Source: an uncultured Senegalimassilia sp.
GTDB lineage: Bacteria > Actinomycetota > Coriobacteriia > Coriobacteriales > Eggerthellaceae
Reading direction: 5' to 3'
Assembly: GCF_934636665.1 (NCBI RefSeq)
Contig: NZ_CAKUAT010000006.1
Location: forward strand, 1 to 64,000
Length of the DNA stretch: 64,000 nt
Part shown: piece by piece, positions 61,981-64,000 of the stretch
Numbering within the stretch: the stretch's first letter is position 1
How the letters are laid out: the number at the start of each line of letters is the position of its first letter
Translations under genes and position numbers: made by a program
The notes under the pieces: model-generated
Told to the model about the DNA's origin: nothing
What the model saw: the letters and a program-made list of their open reading frames with translations, nothing else
Databases searched by the model: none

Positions 61981-64000
61981 GCGTGCCGCGCAGGATGGCG
62001 CAGGCGTTTTCCCTGCGTGACGAGGACGGGATGACCACGGTCGGCATGGTGGTGTCGCTTCTGCTGGCGCTGTCGATGATCTTCTCGTCGGCCCAGGTGT
62101 ATCGGATCCAATCCGTGTCCTCGCGCGTGCAGTCGGTGGCCGATGCCGGTGCGCTTGCGGCGGGCAATGTGGTGGCGGAGTTCATGGTGGCGGTGCGCGT
62201 ATGTGATTCCGTGGCGCTGTCGCTGTCCTTGACCAGCTTGACGTCCACGGGTTTGGGAATCGTCGCATGCTGCGTTCCCGGCGGGCAGAGCGTGGGCGCC
62301 AAGCTGCTCGAGGCCGGCGCGCGCGTGGCCGATGCCCGAGATTCGTTCTCGAGGACCGCTTCCGAGGGCTTGACGCGCGTTCAGAAGGCCCTTCCGTTTT
62401 TGGCGGCGGCCAGCGCGGCATCGGTTGCGCAGGGAAACGGTTCGAACGGGTCCGACTATACGGCGCTTGCCCTGTTGGTTCCCGATTCCGCCGAGGATAT
62501 CCGGGTGCCGCAGGAAGACGCGCATGCCAAACAGGCTCGAGAAGATGCGCTTGGCCAGGCCGAGGAGGTCAGGGAGCTGGCACGGCGGGCCGAGGAGGCG
62601 GCCGTGCGGGCTCAAGACGCCAAGCAACGGGCCTTCGAACACGACTGCGGTGCCCGTCCCGGCTGGTGCATGGCCGAGCGAGCCGAGACCCTGGCGCATA
62701 TGACGGGCGCGCAAAACCCGGTGTACTCAAGCGTGGACGCCTGGTCGTTTTCCGTGGCGCTTCGCAGGGCGCAGGCGTATTACCCGGCGCGTTTGGCGGC
62801 CGAGCGGCCCGATGACGGCAGCGTGCAGGCCCAGGCGCAGTCGGCGCTGCGCAAGCGCTTCTACTCCTTCGCCGCGAAGGAGGTGGCGCGCGGATACGTC
62901 CGGGAGGGCGATTCGTTCGAGGCCTTTTTCCCTCATCTTCCCGCGAACACCGCGCAGATGCGGGAGACCGAGCTGTTCGGGCAGGCGGTGTACCCGGTCA
63001 GCGTGACGGACGGTTCTCCGACCTTGCACGCGTGGGATGGTTGCCCGAAGGCGACGGGGTCTGAGTCGCGGGCCTCCCTTCGCGATATGGAGGAGGGCGC
63101 ATGGGAGACGTGCTCCGAATGCGGTTTTACGGCGGCAAGCCTGGGCAAGGTGGCGGCCGCCTCCACGTCCATAGGAAACGGCTTCGAGCATCACTACGAG
63201 CAGGTGGCGCTTGCCGCCGAGGAATACCAAAAGGCCCTTGAGGAGGGAGCCCCGGCGAAACGGGAGGCGAAAAGCCGCGTGTCCAGGCTGCTCGACCAGC
63301 TGCGCGATGCTTGCTCGAGCGTGGGATCGTTCCGCATCGATGCGGACCCGCCCGGGGGCAAGGGAGTGGTCTGCCTTGCAGTGAATACGGGCCCCGATGC
63401 CCCCGATAAGGGGTTCGAATCCGCGTTCGTGCAGGCCAGCGGCCAGCTGGGGTGCCGTGTGGCGATATCGGCGGCCACGCTGGTGGCCGATCCGTCCGGC
63501 GAAGGGCGAAGCGTCATCGCCTCTTTGACCGACGGCCTTGCATCGGATTCGGCGCTTGCGGGCGTATTGGGCGCTGCAGCGGACGTTTGGTCGGGCGCGC
63601 TGAGCGCCTATGCCGATGGGCAGTCGGCGTTGGATACGGCTGTGCGCGAGGGCTTGGGGGGTTTGCCCCTGGTAAGCGCCTCCGGATTGGGGGATTGGGC
63701 CGCCGATGCGCTTTCGGATGCGTTTCGCACCGTGGGGCTTCAGCCGGCGAACCTGGATGCCCTGCGCCCGGCGACGATGAACACGGCGCATGTCGCGCAG
63801 GCCGGCGATGGGGCGTTTTGCGCCCGCTTGCTCGAGGTGAAGCGGCAGGCGGTTGAGCATCCGCTCATGTCCAACGACGTGTTCTCGTCGGTGGTGGGCG
63901 CTGTTCGCAGGGACGTGCTGCAGTGCTTCGACGCCTGGGGCGATTCGGTGGAAGTGGCGACCATCAGCATAGGCGGCGCCCAGGTGCCCGTAACGGTGGC
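61977..64000 (+). CDS. Large pseudopilin-like Tad protein, cut by window end
   Basis: Open for at least 674 codons to the window edge; the C-terminus is missing. The start EDGMTTVGMVVSLLLALSMI resembles a prepilin site plus helix, but Gly stands where other pilins have Glu. A long extracytoplasmic part follows with a Glu/Arg/Ala-rich helical region around 180-225 (AEEVRELARRAEEAAVRAQD) and four Cys in DGCPK and ETCSECG. It occupies the place of TadG-like proteins. The ATG at 61977 overlaps the upstream stop. This is the longest coding frame in this part of the window. Confidence 0.7.
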   Translation, partial: MSVPRRMAQAFSLRDEDGMTTVGMVVSLLLALSMIFSSAQVYRIQSVSSRVQSVADAGALAAGNVVAEFMVAVRVCDSVALSLSLTSLTSTGLGIVACCVPGGQSVGAKLLEAGARVADARDSFSRTASEGLTRVQKALPFLAAASAASVAQGNGSNGSDYTALALLVPDSAEDIRVPQEDAHAKQAREDALGQAEEVRELARRAEEAAVRAQDAKQRAFEHDCGARPGWCMAERAETLAHMTGAQNPVYSSVDAWSFSVALRRAQAYYPARLAAERPDDGSVQAQAQSALRKRFYSFAAKEVARGYVREGDSFEAFFPHLPANTAQMRETELFGQAVYPVSVTDGSPTLHAWDGCPKATGSESRASLRDMEEGAWETCSECGFTAASLGKVAAASTSIGNGFEHHYEQVALAAEEYQKALEEGAPAKREAKSRVSRLLDQLRDACSSVGSFRIDADPPGGKGVVCLAVNTGPDAPDKGFESAFVQASGQLGCRVAISAATLVADPSGEGRSVIASLTDGLASDSALAGVLGAAADVWSGALSAYADGQSALDTAVREGLGGLPLVSASGLGDWAADALSDAFRTVGLQPANLDALRPATMNTAHVAQAGDGAFCARLLEVKRQAVEHPLMSNDVFSSVVGAVRRDVLQCFDAWGDSVEVATISIGGAQVPVTV

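Overview
The window is about 64 kb of high-GC, gene-dense chromosome from an actinobacterium, most likely class Coriobacteriia and probably family Eggerthellaceae. I judge this from protein character, the gene order alaS-ruvX-mltG-yqeG-aroE-aroC-aroK-aroB-aroQ-pepP-efp, and the Tad pilus locus; no database search was possible. Nearly everything is core chromosome. I saw no prophage, insertion sequence, integrase or CRISPR array.

Layout. Positions 1-1066 carry no convincing gene but hold two tandem copies of a multi-hairpin RNA-like element whose stem sequences differ while the architecture is kept. Next come a homocysteine-methyltransferase-like protein lacking its usual C-terminal cysteine pair, a small orphan and an MscS channel. 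Positions 3501-11614 are a full phosphate locus: pstS, pstC, pstA, two pstB paralogues, phoU, two tandem OmpR-type regulators and one sensor kinase. A 6S-like RNA is encoded on the minus strand just upstream of rarA. A long plus-strand block (13.7-33.8 kb) follows. It holds a DUF948-type protein, an AI-2E-family exporter, alaS, ruvX, mltG, yqeG, five shikimate-pathway genes, a Xaa-Pro peptidase, efp, a two-gene biotin carboxylase system (carboxyltransferase fused to an AccB-type carrier, then accC), an Asp23 protein, nusB, xseB and dxs.

From 34 to 55 kb the genes are mixed in orientation: a GNAT enzyme, amtB-glnK (nitrogen), a Fur-family repressor, rpsA, an OatA-like O-acetyltransferase, coaE, uvrB, an orphan larE, a GH25 lysozyme, an Rrf2 regulator, a MoxR/VWA pair with a divergent leucine-rich-repeat-like protein, recN and tRNA-Val(UAC). 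The window ends in a Tad/Flp pilus operon: cpaB, tadZ, tadA, tadB, tadC, flp, two TadE-like pseudopilins and a large pseudopilin-like protein cut by the window edge.

Regulation visible in the sequence. Extended -10 promoters of the form TGn-TATnnT recur before many genes. A shared 14-bp SOS-box variant lies before uvrB and recN. An 11-bp-periodic Pho-box-like array lies before pstS. Strong hairpin terminators close most operons. Besides the first kilobase, a second cluster of related hairpins lies between glnK and the fur-type gene. These two non-coding regions are the best candidates for undescribed biology here.
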